NCBI GenBank assembly: GCA_033439265.1
Contig: JAVTVX010000019.1
Coordinates: forward strand, 5,153,501-5,217,500
Length of the DNA: 64,000 bases
Reading direction: 5' to 3'
From: Dillenia suffruticosa
Lineage: Eukaryota > Streptophyta > Magnoliopsida > Dilleniales > Dilleniaceae
The translations under genes were made by a program, and so were the position numbers. The notes under the pieces are model-generated. The model had not been told where the DNA came from, made no database searches, and saw only the letters and a program-made list of their open reading frames with translations. Shown piece by piece: positions 23,468 to 34,771 of the stretch; position 1 is the stretch's first letter, and each line of letters starts with the position of its first letter.

Positions 23468-23815
23468 ATGCAGCACCCATGTGCAAGTGCACAATGCCCA
23501 TGTACAGGGCATGCAATGCCCATGTGCAGGGCACATAGTGCCCATGTGCAATGTCCATGTGCAGGGCGCGCAGTGCCCATGTGCAGGGCACGCAGTGCCC
23601 ATGTGCAGGGCACGCAGTGCCCATGTGCAGGGCACGCAGTGCCCATGTGCAAGGCACACAGTGCCAATGTGCAGGGTCCATGTGCAGGGCGCTTAGCATC
23701 CATGTGCAGGGCGTGCAGCGCCCATGTGCAGGGCATGCAGTGCCTGTATACAGGGAGTGAAGCGTACATGTACAGGGCACCCAGCGCCCTTGCGCAACAC
23801 CCGGGGCGCACAGCG
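23468..23815. repeat. 22-bp minisatellite in right LTR of B
   Basis: About 15 imperfect copies of CCCATGTGCAGGGCACGCAGTG. The central copies (about 23570-23650) are identical and the outer ones diverged. The 22-bp period gives open frames in several phases, with apparent protein repeats of 22 residues that are not real genes. The left LTR has only a short GGGGCGCGTAGCGCCTGCAT stretch here. Confidence 0.92.
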
Positions 23816-25026
23816 CCTGCATACCAACCATTTCTCCTCATTTCTCAACTTAACCCTAACATTCATTCAATTAAATTGAAAAGGTAAGAAATTTTTTTCA
23901 CCTAGGTTTTCTCGGAGCACAGATCTTCATCCGAATGTCTCTTCAATCACTCCAAAATCTACAATGCTCCCTATCAAGACAAGATTTATTAGTTAGGTCA
24001 TAAACACTTGGAACAAAATCAAAATCCTGAGTCAGTTACCTACGCAGAGACTCGCGGGCTGTCACGGGCTATCGCAGGCTGTCACGGGCTATCACGGGCT
24101 ATCACGAGCTATCGCAGGCTGCGGGCCGCAATGGGCTTCGCGGCTGTACTGGGCTCGCGGGCTCGTGGGCTATTGCGGGCTCGTGGGCTCGTAGGCTCGT
24201 AGGCTAGCACACTCACGGGCTTGCTAGATAGTGGGCTCGCGGGCTGGCATATGCGCTCGCGAGCTAGACTGCAGTCGTACGCTCGCGAGTTTCACACTAG
24301 TGGGCTAGAGCGCGCTCGTGCGCAGGCGCGATCATGCACAGGCGCGCGCTCGTACGCAGGTGCGCTCCTGAGTAGGCGCGCTCACGCAAGTGCGCTCCCG
24401 AGTAGGCACGCTTGCGCTCGTACAGGGAGGATCATGCTGTGACGTGCTCAAGGAGGGAGGAGCTACAGCGGCTGGGTGCTCTCGTGGTGGTGGCGGATCG
24501 CGGTGGAAGCTCGCGGCGGAGTACAATCGAGAGGGAGGGAGATCGTGAGAGATAGAGAGAGAGTGACCAGCGGAGAGAGAGAGAAACAGTGAGAGAGAGA
24601 CCGTGAGTGAGGTAGAGGGAAAAGAAGAAGGTGGTGGTGGGGCGAACGACCGATCGCAGCGGAGGGAGAAGGTAGCAACGGGAGGTGAAGAGTCGGGGAG
24701 AGAGAGAAAGAGGAAGAGAGAGAGAGAATCAAAATTAGGGTTTCCAACCCTAATTGGGAAAAATGGGGGGAGGTGTTGCGTTTCACTCCAAAACACAGCA
24801 TCTCTTCTCTCTTTATATATATATATATATATGTCTTCACACCCACACTTCATCAAAATTTAAATTTTTTATAAAAACGGGATTTACTTCGATTCGTAAA
24901 TTCGGAAAATTAAAATATACAAAAAATTTAATTTAAATACCCCAAAATCAAAAATTAATTTAAATAAATAAAATCTCTCTCTATATAATTAAATTACAGA
25001 CACCGCAGTGTCGGTGTTGTATTATG

Positions 25027-27419
25027 CATATTAAAATTTGTATGATTATGGAACACATTGTTTTGTGGAAACGATAAAAAAAATACAACAAAAGAATCAA
25101 ATTAGAGTTTGGTGTGGAACCCACGAATGAGAAAAAAAGAAAAAAAAAGAATAGAAAAAGGAAAAATAAAATAAAATAAAAATAATTTTGGACACCATGG
25201 GACATCATCAACCACTACATGGCAACTTTACCTTTGATATCTCACCATGGTTGGGCCCCACATTGCACTTAGGTAGAATGAAAGGGATGGAGAAATAGGT
25301 TTAAAACATAACAATCACTTTTCTCAAAGTTCATTTTCGGCCTCCATCATTCTCCTCCAAAAATTTACCCCAATCTCCATTAAAACAACCCTTTAAGCTT
25401 GAAATAATACATCTCCATCCATATATTTGTTAACCCTAATCTTTGGGAAGTGAAAGCAAGTGTAGAACACTTATAGAATAAGCAAGAAATTCAAAAAAAG
25501 TTTGGAGAAGAAAGGAAGGAAAACTCAAAGAAAAAATTATAAGTTTGAGACAAGTATCTTGTATATGTTTATTAAATTGATGTATAATAATCCTATAGAA
25601 CATGTTTTTGATGTAGTTGTGTTGTTGGAATTCGGAGGAAATGAATTAGGGGAAAAAAATCCTGTCTTTGAATGAAACCTTAGAAATTTTGAATGTTGGA
25701 CAGCCTGACCATGCCCTAGTGTTTACTTAATATCTTTCTCTGTACAACTACAAATCGAGTAGGGTTTCTCCTCATGAAACTAGACTTCCATAGCTTTAAA
25801 ATGATATGATTTATAGAGTTTCGAGGAGAATTAGATTTTTGGTAATTTTTTAAAATAGCAAGTTCTCTGCAGAAAAACTATTTTATCTAATATCTTTTTT
25901 TGCGCAACTAGAAATTTAGTATGGTTTTCTCCTAATAAAATTATACTTTCATAGCTTTAAAATGACATAAAATTTGAAAATTGTTATTGAGAAATGAATT
26001 TTTGGTGAATTTTCAAAATGATATGTTCTCTGCAGAAAATCCTGTTTCTACCTGTTTTTGTGCTGAATTTTGCTTCAATTTTGAGCTACCTTCTAGGCTG
26101 AATTACGTTAACCTTTGAACGTAAACATTACAGCCCTGTGTCTTTAAATGGGCACTGGAATCGCCCCAATCCGATATTTGCAAAAGACGTTATGTTAGTT
26201 TTTCTATAACTGTGAGTTATATTATGAATTTTAGGTTTAACATTGTTTGATGTAGTTTTCTTGGTACAATTTGTATTAAATCTTGCTATGAATCCAATGT
26301 AATTCTTGTGATGAATTTGGATCTTTGTGATCATTAATCATGTCAAGATGAAGTAATATGAAGAGAAAGTGATAATATGATGGTTACTCCAAAAGTTTTG
26401 CGAAACCTGCAGGCGAAGCTTATGAAGTACAATTAGTATATGGAGTTCTGAAATCTTTGTGAAGCCTACGGGTGAAACTTGAGGAACTATGAATGTATCT
26501 CTTCTCCTTACGATAGTGAAATTAGAAACAGGTGAAGTGTTTGAAGTGTCTAACCTAAAAAGGCCTAAATTTCATTTAAGAATATCAAATTTTTTGCTTG
26601 CTCTTCAAACCTTCATACACTAGCTTAGTTCAACATTTTATTCCTTTTTTATATATCAATTTAAATTAGAACAATAAAGGTAGAGAGGGATAATAAATCT
26701 AGAGTGATAATTATTCATATTCTTTTGGGATTGATTGAGATAACGTGTATCTCTTGTGCATTCTTCAATGTCACGATATTGCATGTTGGTATCAATATTT
26801 CTATACTTGCCCATTTGACATACATGCTATTGATTTCTTGTATACTTGTTCAGCTTATGCTGACCCCGATATCCTTATTTTCAGGTGATCTGGGAAACGA
26901 AAGGGAAGTCTAGGTTAGAGGCATTTGAGTTGAGGGATTTAGATCCCTACCCATCATGGATCCCTTTTATTTTGTTTGAGGCATATAATTATCTGTTTTC
27001 TTTTTATTAGTTTGGGATGTATTTTTATATAGATATATAGTTTTGACACATAAAAACCTATTATGTATAGTTTTGTGAATATGTTATTCATATACTATAG
27101 TGCGTTATGTTGGACAGCCAGGAGAGCCATGGTGTCAGCTTGTTTGATAATATAAGTGTCATATTAATCTGGACCAGGTTTCTGATTAACCCTAGGTGGC
27201 TAAGTAGTCACTGAATAGGGGATACTCTATTGATATTTTATTTGGAAGAATGAAATAACTTACTTTGTTTTAACATAAATTTTCTTCCGTGTTATCACCA
27301 TGGGAAGTGCGATTGTCGCAAGTCTAGACATCACATTTTAATTGGGTTGATTGGTTCTGTATTTGCATGTTTATCTCCTTTTGCTTGGGGGTGCGATGCC
27401 TAGATAATGAGTCGTCACA
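25027..27419 (+). repeat. Right part of solo LTR C
   Basis: About 2.4 kb without genes. It holds an A-rich tract (25070-25190) and a direct duplication of about 165 bp (near 25725-25880 and 25885-26045), each with a ...GAAACTAGACTTCCATAGCT-like block, TTTAAAATGA and a CTCTGCAGAAAA end. The 69-codon hydrophobic frame at 26704-26913 has no recognisable domain and is not taken as a gene. Confidence 0.75.
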
Positions 27420-27468
27420 TTAACCATTAGTTCTTTATTTATTAGTTAACGCAAAATTCAAATTCAAG

Positions 27469-28062
27469 CATGAGAAATTGGTTATACTATGAAGTTGTGA
27501 GAGAAAGTGATTAAGTATGAAATAACATTGGAGACAAGTGTGTCTCAGAATCAAATTGAGTCCATGAGCAAATGATCCAATACTGAAACCATTCATTTAC
27601 TCAGACATTTGATAGAGATGTACAAAAGAGAGAGTTACATATGGTATTCATTAACTTAGAAAAAACATACGATAGAGTCGTCAAAGACATGCTGTCATGG
27701 ACGTTAATGAAAATGGGATCTCCTTAAAATATAATGATCTCATCCGAAGTTTGTATAAGAAATTGTTACCAACATAAGAGCTTACAGAAATTTAAGTGAC
27801 AACTTTCCAATTAACAATGCTCTTCACCACGATTCGATGTTAAGTCTTTACCTTTTTGTAAGAGTGATGGGTGAAATAACGAGAAGAATCCAAGATAAAG
27901 AGTTATAGTATATGCTCTTTGCAGATGATACAATGCAAACCGATAAAATTAGGAAGGGTATTAGTATCAAATTGGAGTTTTGGAGAGACACAAGAAAATT
28001 CAGAGGATTTATATTAAGTCGGTCAAAAACTAAAGATATGAGATCCACATATTTATCATTAA
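27469..28062 (+). pseudogene. RTE fragment, long unit 6
   Basis: Begins just after the right TTAAC duplication of solo LTR C, continuing the unit cut at 12974. Blocks VFINLEKTYDRVV, CSSPRFDVKSLPF-like and MLFADD, then KLEFWRDTRKFRGFILSRSK. The last 104-codon frame runs on through the antisense of the tRNA, which is chance. Confidence 0.8.
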
Positions 28063-28137
28063 ATTTCCAAACTTTTCCACATATCTATCCAAATACATAC
28101 TTTGATAAAATGTTTTTTACTCTCTTTAGGAGATACA

Positions 28138-28210
28138 CGCCGTCTGTGGGAATCAAACCCATGACCACATGGTTAAAAGCCATGCACTCTACTAGCTTAG
28201 CTAAGACGTC
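28138..28210 (-). pseudogene. tRNA-Lys(TTT) copy 6, decayed
   Basis: Full 73-nt length, anticodon TTT kept. About 9 differences, 7 of them C-to-T or G-to-A. Confidence 0.8.
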
Positions 28211-28384
28211 TCATATAATACGCTAGTAACAAACCCTAGTGAATTTTGGAGTTTAATTTCTTAAATATTATGTTTAATTACGTGATTCTTATGAGCAACT
28301 TGTTTACCAAAAAAATAATAAGTTTTTGAGTGATTAACCATTAGTTCTTTATTTATTAGTGATCGGCAAAACTCAAAATCAAAT

Positions 28385-28970
28385 ATGAGAAGTTAGTTAA
28401 ACTATGAAATTGTGGAGAGAGAAATGAAGTATGAATTGAAATTGGAAATAAATGTCTCTCAGAATCAATTTGAGACGATGCAAGGATGATCCACTACCAA
28501 AACCATTCATTTGCTCAGACATTTGATGGAGATGTATGAAGTACAGAAGGGAGACTTACATTTCGTATTCATTGATTTAGAAAAACATTCAATAAGATTG
28601 TCAGAGGCATACTACAGTGGACCTTGATGAAAATTGGATCTTGATCTCATCAGAAATTCGCATTAGAAAACAATTAACAATTTAAGAACTTATGGAATTT
28701 TAGTGATAAATTTCAAATTAACATTGCTCTTCCCCAAGATTTGGCATTAAATCCCCTCCTTTTGGTAACAATGATGAATAAAATAACGAAAAGAATCTAA
28801 GATGAAGTGTCATGGTTTCTGCCTTTTTGTAGTTGATATAGTACTGGTCGATAAAATTAGGGAGCGTATTAGTATTAAATTTGAGTTATGAAGGCACACG
28901 AAATTCAGAGGATTTACAATGAGTTAGTCAAAAACTGAAGATATGGAATGCATGAATTTATCATTAAATT
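28385..28970 (+). pseudogene. RTE fragment, long unit 7
   Basis: Long form. The first catalytic region (FVFIDLEKH) and the KLWRER-like start are readable; the FADD block is lost here. Ends with the usual SKTEDME-like stretch before the tRNA. Confidence 0.75.
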
Positions 28971-29041
28971 TTCACACTTTTGCACATATTTATCCAAATA
29001 CATAGTTTGGTAAAATGCTTTTACTCTCTTTTTGAAATACA

Positions 29042-29114
29042 CGCCGTCTGTGGGAATCCAACCCACGACCACGTTGTTAAAAGCCACGCATTCTACCGGC
29101 TGAGCTAAGACAGG
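29042..29114 (-). pseudogene. tRNA-Lys(TTT) copy 7, decayed
   Basis: About 6 differences, including two in the first strand of the acceptor stem and one in the anticodon stem. Anticodon TTT kept. Confidence 0.8.
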
Positions 29115-29289
29115 TCATATAATATGCTTGTAATAAAATCTAATTAATTTTGAAGTTTAATTTCTTATTTAGTAAGTTTAACTGCTTGATTCTTACTCAG
29201 TAGCAAGAGGTTTTCTGACAAAAATAATAAGTTCTTAAGTGATTAACCATTAGTTTTTTATTTATTAGTGAATGCAAAACTCAAATTCA

Positions 29290-29862
29290 AACATGAGAAG
29301 TTGGTTATACTATGTGGTTGTGAGAGAAAGTGATTAAGTATAAATTAAAATTGGAGATAAGTGTGTTTCACATTCAATTTGAGTCCATGAGAAGATGATC
29401 GACCACTAAAACCATTCATTTACTCAGACATTTGATAGAGATGTACAGAAGAGAGACTTACATATGGTATTAATTTATTTAGAAAAAATATACGATAGGG
29501 TCGACAAAGACATGCTATCATGGACGTTAATGAAAATGGGATCTCCTTAAAATATAATGATCTCACCATAAATATGTATGAGAATCCATGATTAACTTTC
29601 CAATTAACAATGCTCTTCACCACGATTCGATGTTAAATCTCCTCCTTTTTTGTAATAGTGATAGATGAAATAATGAAAATAATCCAAGATAAAGTGTCAT
29701 TGCATATACTATTTGCAGATGATACAATACAAATCGATAAAACTAGGAAGAGTATTAGTGTCAAATTGGAGTTTTGGAGAGACACAAGAAAATTCAAAGG
29801 ATTTATATTAAGTTGGTCAAAAACTAAAGATATGAGATCCACATATTTATCATTAAATTTCT
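29290..29862 (+). pseudogene. RTE fragment, long unit 8
   Basis: Readable blocks LEKIYDRVDKDMLSWTLMKM and ILFADDTIQIDKTRKSISVK, then LEFWRDTRKFKGFILSWSKT. FADD present. Otherwise broken. Confidence 0.78.
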
Positions 29863-29930
29863 AAACTTTTCCACATATTTATCCAAATACATCATTTGCT
29901 AAAATGCTTTTTACTCTCTTTTGAAATACA

Positions 29931-30003
29931 CGCTGTCTATGGAAATCAAACCCACGACCATGTGGTTAAAAGCCACGCGCTCTACCAACTGAACTAAGAC
30001 AAC
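29931..30003 (-). pseudogene. tRNA-Lys(TTT) copy 8, decayed
   Basis: Full length. About 10 differences, all C-to-T or G-to-A, a clean cytosine-deamination pattern. Confidence 0.78.
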
Positions 30004-30182
30004 TCATATAATACACTAGTAACAAAACCTAATGAATTTTGAAGTTTAATTTCTTAAATAGTATGTTTAATTACTTGATTCTCACTCTGTGGCAAGAGGT
30101 TTATCGAAAAAAAAAATTTGAGTCCTTGAGTGATTAAGCATTAGTTCTTTATTTATTAGAGATCGGCAAAACTCAAATTCAA

Positions 30183-30762
30183 ACATGAGAAGTTAGTTAT
30201 ACTATGAAATTGTGGGAGAGAGTAATAGAATATAAATTGGAATTAGAGATAAGTGTATTTCAGAATCAATTTGAGTCGATGCGAGGATGATCCACAACCA
30301 AAGCCATTCATTTGAGTGAGATGTGTGAAATACAGAAGGGAAAGTTACATTTGGTATTCATTGATTTAGAAACAACATTCAATAGGGTTGTCAGAGGCAC
30401 ACTGCTGTGGACATTGATGAAAATTAGATCTCCTAAAAATATATTGATGTCATAAAAAATATGTATCAAAAAACAATTATCAATTTAAGAACTTACAGGA
30501 ATTTAAGTGATTAATTTCAAATTAACATTGCTCTTCACCAAGGTTTGGCATTAAATCCCATCCTTTTTGTAACAATGATGGATAAAATAACGAAAAGAAT
30601 CTAAGATGAAGTGTCATGGTTTATGCTCTTTTGCATTTGATATAGTGCTGATCGATAAAATTATTAGTGTTAAAATTAAGTTATTAAGAGACATGAATAT
30701 TCAAAGGATTTTCAATGAGTCAGTCAAAAACTGAAGATTGGGATCCATGAATTTATCATTAA
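30183..30762 (+). pseudogene. RTE fragment, long unit 9
   Basis: Same order of blocks as unit 7, more decayed. The region around the first catalytic motif reads VFIDLETTFNRVV. Confidence 0.72.
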
Positions 30763-30836
30763 ATTTTCACACTTTTGCACATATTTATCTAAATACATAA
30801 TTTGGTAAAATACTTTTACTCTCTTTTTGAAATATA

Positions 30837-30887
30837 CGCCAACTGTGGGAATCAAACCCACAACTATACCGATTGATTTAATACGGC
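30837..30887 (-). pseudogene. tRNA-Lys copy 9, truncated
   Basis: 51 bp only. The acceptor and T-arm sides match, but a 22-bp stretch with the whole anticodon arm is missing. Confidence 0.75.
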
Positions 30888-31052
30888 TCATATAATATGC
30901 TGGTAATAAAATCTAATGAATTTTGAAGTTTAATTTAGTTTAACTGCTTGATTTTTACTCAGCAGCAAGAGGTTTGCTGACAAAAATAATGAGTTTTTGT
31001 GTGATTAACCATTAGTTCTTTATTTATTAGTTAACGCAAAACTCAAATTCAA

Positions 31053-31650
31053 GCATGAGAAGTTGGTTATACTATGAAGTTGTGAGAGAAAGTGATTAAG
31101 TATGAATTAACATTGGAGACAAGTGTATCTCAGAATCAAATTGAGTCCATGAGAAGATGATCCAATACTGAAACCATTCATTTACTCAGACATTTGATAG
31201 AGATGTACAAAAGAGAGACTTACATATGGTATTCATTAACTTAGAAAAAACATACGATAGGGTCGTCAAAGACATGCTATCATAGACGTTAATGAAAATA
31301 GGATCTCCTTAAAATATAATGATCTCATCAGAAATATGAATGAGTAAACTGTTACCAATGTAAGAACTTACGAAAATTTAAGTGATAACTTTCCAATTAA
31401 CAATGCTCTTCACTCTTCACCCCGATTTGATGTTATACCTTATCCTTTTTGTAATAGTGATGGAAGAAATAATGAAAAGAATCCAAGATGAAGTGTCATG
31501 GTATATACTCCTTGCAGATCAATAAAATTAGGAAGCGTATTAGTGTCCAATTGGAGTTTTGAAGAGACACAAGAAAATTCAGAGGATTTATATTAAGTCG
31601 ATCAAAAACTAAATATATGCGAACCACATATTGATCATTAATTTTTCAAG
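31053..31650 (+). pseudogene. RTE fragment, long unit 10
   Basis: Blocks VFINLEKTYDRVVKDML, NFPINNALH and VMEEIMKRIQDEVSWYILL are readable. The start is close to unit 6 (same ACATATGGTATTCATTAACT words). Confidence 0.76.
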
Positions 31651-31716
31651 CTTTTCTACATATTTATCGAAATACATAGTTTGTTAAAATGCCTTTTGTT
31701 CTCCTTTTGAATCACA

Positions 31717-31789
31717 CGCCATCTGTGAGAATTTAACCTAGGACCACATAGTTAAAAGCTACGTGCTTTACCAGCTAAGCTAAGACGGC
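31717..31789 (-). pseudogene. tRNA-Lys(TTT) copy 10, strongly decayed
   Basis: Full length, about 13 differences, T-loop B box damaged. Anticodon TTT kept. Confidence 0.72.
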
Positions 31790-31966
31790 TCATATAATAT
31801 GCTTCTAATAAAACCTAATGAATTTTGAAGCTTGTTTTCTCAATTAGTATGTTTAACTGCTTAATTCTTATTATGCGGCAATAGGTTTACCAACAAAAAT
31901 ATTGTGTCCTTGAGTGATTAATCATTAATTCTTTATTTATAAGTGATCAATACAACTCAAATTCAA

Positions 31967-32550
31967 AAATGAGAAGTTAGTTATACTATGAACCTGTGGA
32001 AAAGAGTGATGGAGTATAAATTAAGATTAGAGATAAATTGAGTCTGCAAGAGGATGATCCATTACAGAAACCATCCATTTGCTCAAACATTAGATGGAGA
32101 TGTACAAAAGACAGACTTATATATGCTATTCGTTGACTTATAAAGTGGTTGCGATAAGGTTCTCAGAGACATACTGCTGTCGACGTTGATAAAAAGGGGA
32201 ACATATTGAAATACATTGATCTCATCAAAAATATTTATGAGAAAACTATTACTAATATAAGAAATTACAGGAATTTAAGTGATAACTTATCCAATTAACA
32301 TTGCTTTTCACCAAGATTCAGTATAAATCTCATCCTTTTTATAATAGTAATAGATGATATAACAGTAAAAATTTAAGATAAAATGCATGGTACATGTTCT
32401 TTGTAGATGATATAGTGCTAATTAATAAATTTAGGGAGGGTAGTTATGTTAAATTGGAGTTTTGGTGAGACATAAGAAAATTCAGTGGATTTACATTGAG
32501 TCAGTCAAATACTGTAGATATGAGATCCACATATTTATCTTTAAATTTAT
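31967..32550 (+). pseudogene. RTE fragment, long unit 11
   Basis: Decayed long unit with an IDLIKNIYEKTITNIRNYR-like block and an FVDD block in place of FADD. Confidence 0.72.
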
Positions 32551-32619
32551 AAACATTTCCACATATTTTTCCAAATACATAGTTTGGAAAAATATATTTT
32601 ACTCTCTTTCTAAAATACA

Positions 32620-32691
32620 TGCTATTTGTTGAAATCAAACCCACAACCACATGGTTAAAAGCCATGCACGTACCAGCTGCGCAAAGACTAC
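32620..32691 (-). pseudogene. tRNA-Lys(TTT) copy 11, strongly decayed
   Basis: About 72 bp. The anticodon arm (GGCTTTTAACCA) is recognisable; the acceptor stem is largely lost. Confidence 0.68.
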
Positions 32692-32868
32692 TCATATAAT
32701 ATGCTTGTAATAAAACCTAAAGAAATTTGAAGTTTAAGTTCCTAACTAGTATATTTAACTACTTGATTCTTACTTAGTGGCAAGAAGTCTACTGACAAAA
32801 ATAATGAGTCTTTGAGTGATTAACCATTAGTTTTTTATTTATTAGTGATCAACAAAACTTAAATTCAA

Positions 32869-33462
32869 TCATAAGAAGTTAGTTATAATATAAAGTTGTA
32901 AGAGAGAATGATGGAACACGAATTGAGATTAAAGATAAGTGTGTTTTAGAATCAATTTAAATCTATGCGAGGATGATCCACTACTAAAACCATTCATTTG
33001 TTCAAACATTTGATAGAAATGTTTATAGTATAGAAGAGAAACTTATATATACTATTTATTGACTTAAAAAAAGTATATGATAGGGTTGTTAGAGGCATAC
33101 TATAGTAGACATTAATGAAAAGGGGATCTCTTTAAAATACATTGATCACATGAGAAAACTGTTATCAATATAAGAACTTACAGGAATTTAAGTGTTGCTA
33201 TCCAATTAATATTGCTCTTCACTGAGATTCGACATTGAATCTATTCTTTTATGTAATAGTGATGGATGAAATAACGAAAGAATCTAACATGAAGTGTCTT
33301 GGTATATGCTCTCTATAGATGATATAGTACTGGTCGATAAAATTAATGAGGATATTAGTGTTAAATTAGAGTTATGAAAAGACACAAGAAAATTTAGAGA
33401 ATTTACATAGAGTTGGTCAAAAACTGAAGATATGAGATCCACATATTTATCGTTAAATTTTA
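32869..33462 (+). pseudogene. RTE fragment, long unit 12
   Basis: Decayed long unit with readable LFIDLKKVYDRVVRGI and VMDEITKESNMKCLGICSL-like stretches and a DDIVLVDKINEDISVKLEL block. Confidence 0.73.
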
Positions 33463-33531
33463 AAACTTTTCCACATATTTATCCAAATACATAATTTGGT
33501 AAAATGTTTTTTGCTCTCTTTTTGAAATACA

Positions 33532-33600
33532 CACCCTCAGTGAGAATCAAACCCATGACCACATGATTGAAAGTCATGCGCTCAACTAAGCTATGACGGC
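33532..33600 (-). pseudogene. tRNA-Lys copy 12, strongly decayed
   Basis: 69 bp, with small losses in the D-arm and many substitutions. The anticodon loop is changed, so the TTT assignment rests on homology. Confidence 0.65.
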
Positions 33601-33692
33601 TCATATACTAAACTTGTAATAAAACCTAACAAATTTTGAAGTTTAATTTGTTAATTAGTATGTTTAACTACTTGATTCTTACTCAATAGCAA

Positions 33693-34667
33693 ATGATATT
33701 GTGGTAGTTAATGAAACTAGGAAGAGTGTTAGTACTAAACTAGAGTTATAGAGACTCACATTGAAATCCAAAAGGTTTAGATTGAGTAGATTAAAAACCA
33801 AATATATAAGATGTAGGTTTTGCGATATTTATTGAAATGATAAAAAAATGATTAAATTATATGGGCAAGATATACCCAAAAAGTGAACGATTTAGATATC
33901 TATATTTTATCGTCAAAATAATGGCAATATAGATGGAGATATAAACCATAGGATTCAAGCGGATTGGATAAAATAGAGAAGGGCATCCAAAATTGTTTAC
34001 GATCGCACGATACCATTGCATTTGACAGAACCGCGATTAGACCTACACTATTATATGGTACTGAGCGTTGGGCTATTAAACAATAACAAGAACAAAAGAT
34101 GGGTATAGCACAAATGAGGATATTTAAGTGGATGTATGGAAAAACTAGAAAAGATAGAATTAGAAATGAAGAGATTCTAATAAGTTAGGAGTTAGTTCAA
34201 TTGTGAAAAAAATATGAGAGTGTCATCTGAGAAGGTTTGGGCATGTGCAAAGAAAAGCCAAAAATGCACCGGTTGGGAGAACCGAGAACTTAAATATAAA
34301 AGATCTAATAAAATGTCAAAACAGACCGCTAAAAACTTGAATGCAAATTATCCACAAATACATAAAAATTAAAGGTTTAGAAGAGAAAATGGTTTTGGAT
34401 AGGAAAGGATGGCATAAAAGAATCTGTATAAATTAAATCAATATATTTTAAATATTTATCTATTAATTTATTCATTTATTTTTCATTTTCTTTTTGTTTT
34501 AGTTTTGTTTTAGTTTATTTTATTTTATTTATATTTTTTTTCTTTATTCTTTATTCTTTATTCTTTATTTTTTATTTTATTTTATTTTATCTATCTTTTT
34601 TAAATTTGTCTCTCAAATGGCCGACCCAAAATATTGGGATTAGGGCTCAGTTTGTTATTATTATTGT
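33693..34667 (+). mobile_element. 5'-truncated RTE-clade LINE insertion
   Basis: Separate insertion within the array spacer, flanked by an 18-bp duplication ATTCTTACTCAATAGCAA (33675-33692) and ATTCTTACTCAATGGCAA (34668-34685). It starts inside the RT at DDIVVVNETRKSVSTKLEL and runs through the C-terminal domain (GDINHRIQADWIK, then a LYGTERWAIK-like and MRIFKWM-like block) to a 3' end with GGCCGACCCAAAATATTGGG and a TTGTTATTATTATTG tail. Short-repeat tails instead of poly(A) are typical of RTE elements. Many stops and shifts; dead. It shows that RTE was active here after the array formed. Confidence 0.85.
34480..34605. repeat. T-rich TTTTA / TTCTTTA simple repeat in RTE 3' part
   Basis: Runs of TTTTA and three TTTATTC-type units inside the 3' untranslated part of the RTE insertion. 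Confidence 0.7.
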
Positions 34668-34771
34668 ATTCTTACTCAATGGCAAGAGGTTTACCGACAA
34701 AAATAGTGAGTCCTTAAGTGATTAATCATTAGTTCTTTATTAATTAGTGATTGGCAAAACTTAAATTCAAA

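Larger units (their letters stand above)
13147..25021 (-). mobile_element. Ty3/gypsy LTR retrotransposon B (chromovirus, Tekay-like), broken
   Basis: Fossil element of about 11.9 kb with target duplication TTATG (13142-13146 and 25022-25026), nested in solo LTR C. LTRs start TGTCAMGC on the + strand. The internal part of about 5.8 kb on the - strand holds gag, protease, reverse transcriptase, RNase H, integrase and a chromodomain tail in the order typical of chromoviruses. The integrase end is split by a hAT-type MITE. The reading frames are broken in many places. LTRs differ by roughly 10-13% in compared blocks, so this element is clearly older than A. Confidence 0.92.
21661..25021 (-). repeat. 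Right LTR of element B
   Basis: About 3.36 kb, some 630 bp longer than its partner. The extra length lies near 23160-23810 and holds a TA run and a 22-bp minisatellite. The GC-rich block (about 24045-24520), purine tracts and TATA-like run (24817-24835) follow in the same order as in the left LTR. Confidence 0.88.
12975..27419 (+). mobile_element. Solo LTR C, interrupted by element B
   Basis: Starts TGTAAGATCCC and ends GAGTCGTCACA, flanked by the 5-bp duplication TTAAC (12970-12974 and 27420-27424) inside the array spacer. Without nested element B its own sequence is about 2.57 kb (12975-13146 and 25027-27419). No PBS or coding sequence is seen, so it reads as a solo LTR. A CTCATGAAACTAGACT block is shared, in the opposite direction, with the LTR of minus-strand element D; this suggests a gypsy relative in + orientation. 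It is older than element B, which sits inside it. Confidence 0.8.

Noticed and set aside
23468-23815. CRISPR-like regular repeat
   Set aside because: Pure tandem repeat without unique spacers, in a plant LTR.
23362-23887. Cys/His-rich frames of up to 159 codons with a 22-residue repeat
   Set aside because: Direct translation of the 22-bp minisatellite in several phases; absent from the partner LTR.
26704-26913. 69-codon hydrophobic frame resembling a membrane protein
   Set aside because: Inside solo LTR C, AT-rich, with no homologue recognised and no codon or context support.
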